Positions 63,646 to 64,000 of a stretch of 64,000 nucleotides of DNA are shown here, piece after piece. Where the stretch lies: contig OZ024872.1 in assembly GCA_964017185.1 (NCBI GenBank), positions 59,513,817 through 59,577,816 on the forward strand, read 5' to 3'. The stretch is from Rugalucina vietnamica (taxonomy: Eukaryota; Mollusca; Bivalvia; Lucinida; Lucinidae). The position numbers and the translations under genes were made by a program. The notes beneath the pieces are model-generated. The model worked only from the letters and a program-made list of their open reading frames with translations, was not told the DNA's origin and searched no databases. Each line of letters begins with the position of its first letter. Within the stretch, counting starts at the first letter, position 1.

Positions 63646-64000
63646 TATTTTGTATGTAGCAATGTGTAGTGGTCCTCTTTAAAATTCTGCCAACCATATC
63701 CCTGGGGTCAAAAATGGGTTGGCCTCTGGGGTCATTAGCTTCCATAGACTTACAATGGGAAAAACATAAAAAAATCTTCTTCTTTGAAACCACAAGGCTT
63801 TTATATTTTGTGTGTAGCAATGTATAGTGGTCCTCTTTATTATTCCTGCCAACCGTGCCCCTGGGGTCCATATGGGCCCCATCCCGGGGGCGTCATAGAA
63901 AAAACATAAAAAACTCTTTGTCTTCGAAACCACAGGGTCCAGAGCTTTTATATTTTGTATGTAGCAATGTGTAGTGGTCCTCTTTACAAATTCTGCCAAC
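63646..64000 (+). repeat. Tandem units, GCCCCTGGGGTCC family, right part
   Basis: At least two units continuing from 60871: GTAGCAATGTGTAGTGGTCC, TGCCAACCATATCCCTGGGG, CATAAAAAAATCTTCTTC. They run off the end of the window. Confidence 0.65.

Overview
The window is eukaryotic and most likely from a bivalve mollusc. It shows spliced exons with GT/AG borders, very long AT-rich introns, and a dense load of short-TIR, tandem-cored interspersed repeats (starting AGCTCACCTGAGCC and ending in CTCAGGTGAGC plus a hairpin) of the kind known from bivalve genomes. There is no sign of bacterial operons. The species cannot be fixed from the sequence.

The only host gene I can support with confidence is a plus-strand gene related to LRPPRC (leucine-rich pentatricopeptide-repeat protein, mitochondrial). 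Six exons are visible: 2788-2875, 27702-27806, 31027-31194, 42032-42137, 47011-47045 and 49182-49251. All have AG acceptors and GT donors, all splice phases agree, and together they encode about 190 residues of PPR-type helical repeat. The introns are about 24.8, 3.2, 10.8, 4.9 and 2.1 kb and consist almost entirely of transposable elements. A second, weak candidate is a two-exon small gene or captured gene fragment at 26147-27407, whose reading frame now ends in an inserted MITE.

Layout: 1-6.9 kb holds a helitron-like repeat, the first exon, two MITE copies, a SINE tail and a decayed CR1-like retrotransposon split by a TTAA-flanked MITE. 6.9-16.4 kb is one 9.43-kb minus-strand LINE of the I superfamily with both ORFs intact, a 14-bp target duplication and a very long 3' UTR. 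16.4-31 kb is intron with several tandem-cored elements, a tRNA-derived SINE and foldback MITEs. 33.1-41.5 kb is a nested stack of helitron-like elements. 42.6-51.7 kb holds three more such elements and the last two exons. 52.2-59.6 kb is one tandem-cored element holding another, which in turn carries four further DNA insertions, including a 2-kb element built of self-complementary words. 60.9-63.6 kb is a further helitron-like element containing a small MITE and a 607-bp TRIM (miniature LTR retrotransposon) whose LTRs carry tRNA-like Pol III boxes.

The genes do not form a pathway. The biology of the window is one host gene threaded through layers of mobile DNA. The most distinctive items are the TRIM with a tRNA-like LTR, the nested tandem-cored helitron-like elements, the hairpin-word element and the intact I-type LINE. 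Coordinates were read by eye; repeat borders without a stated duplication are good to a few bases up to tens of bases.
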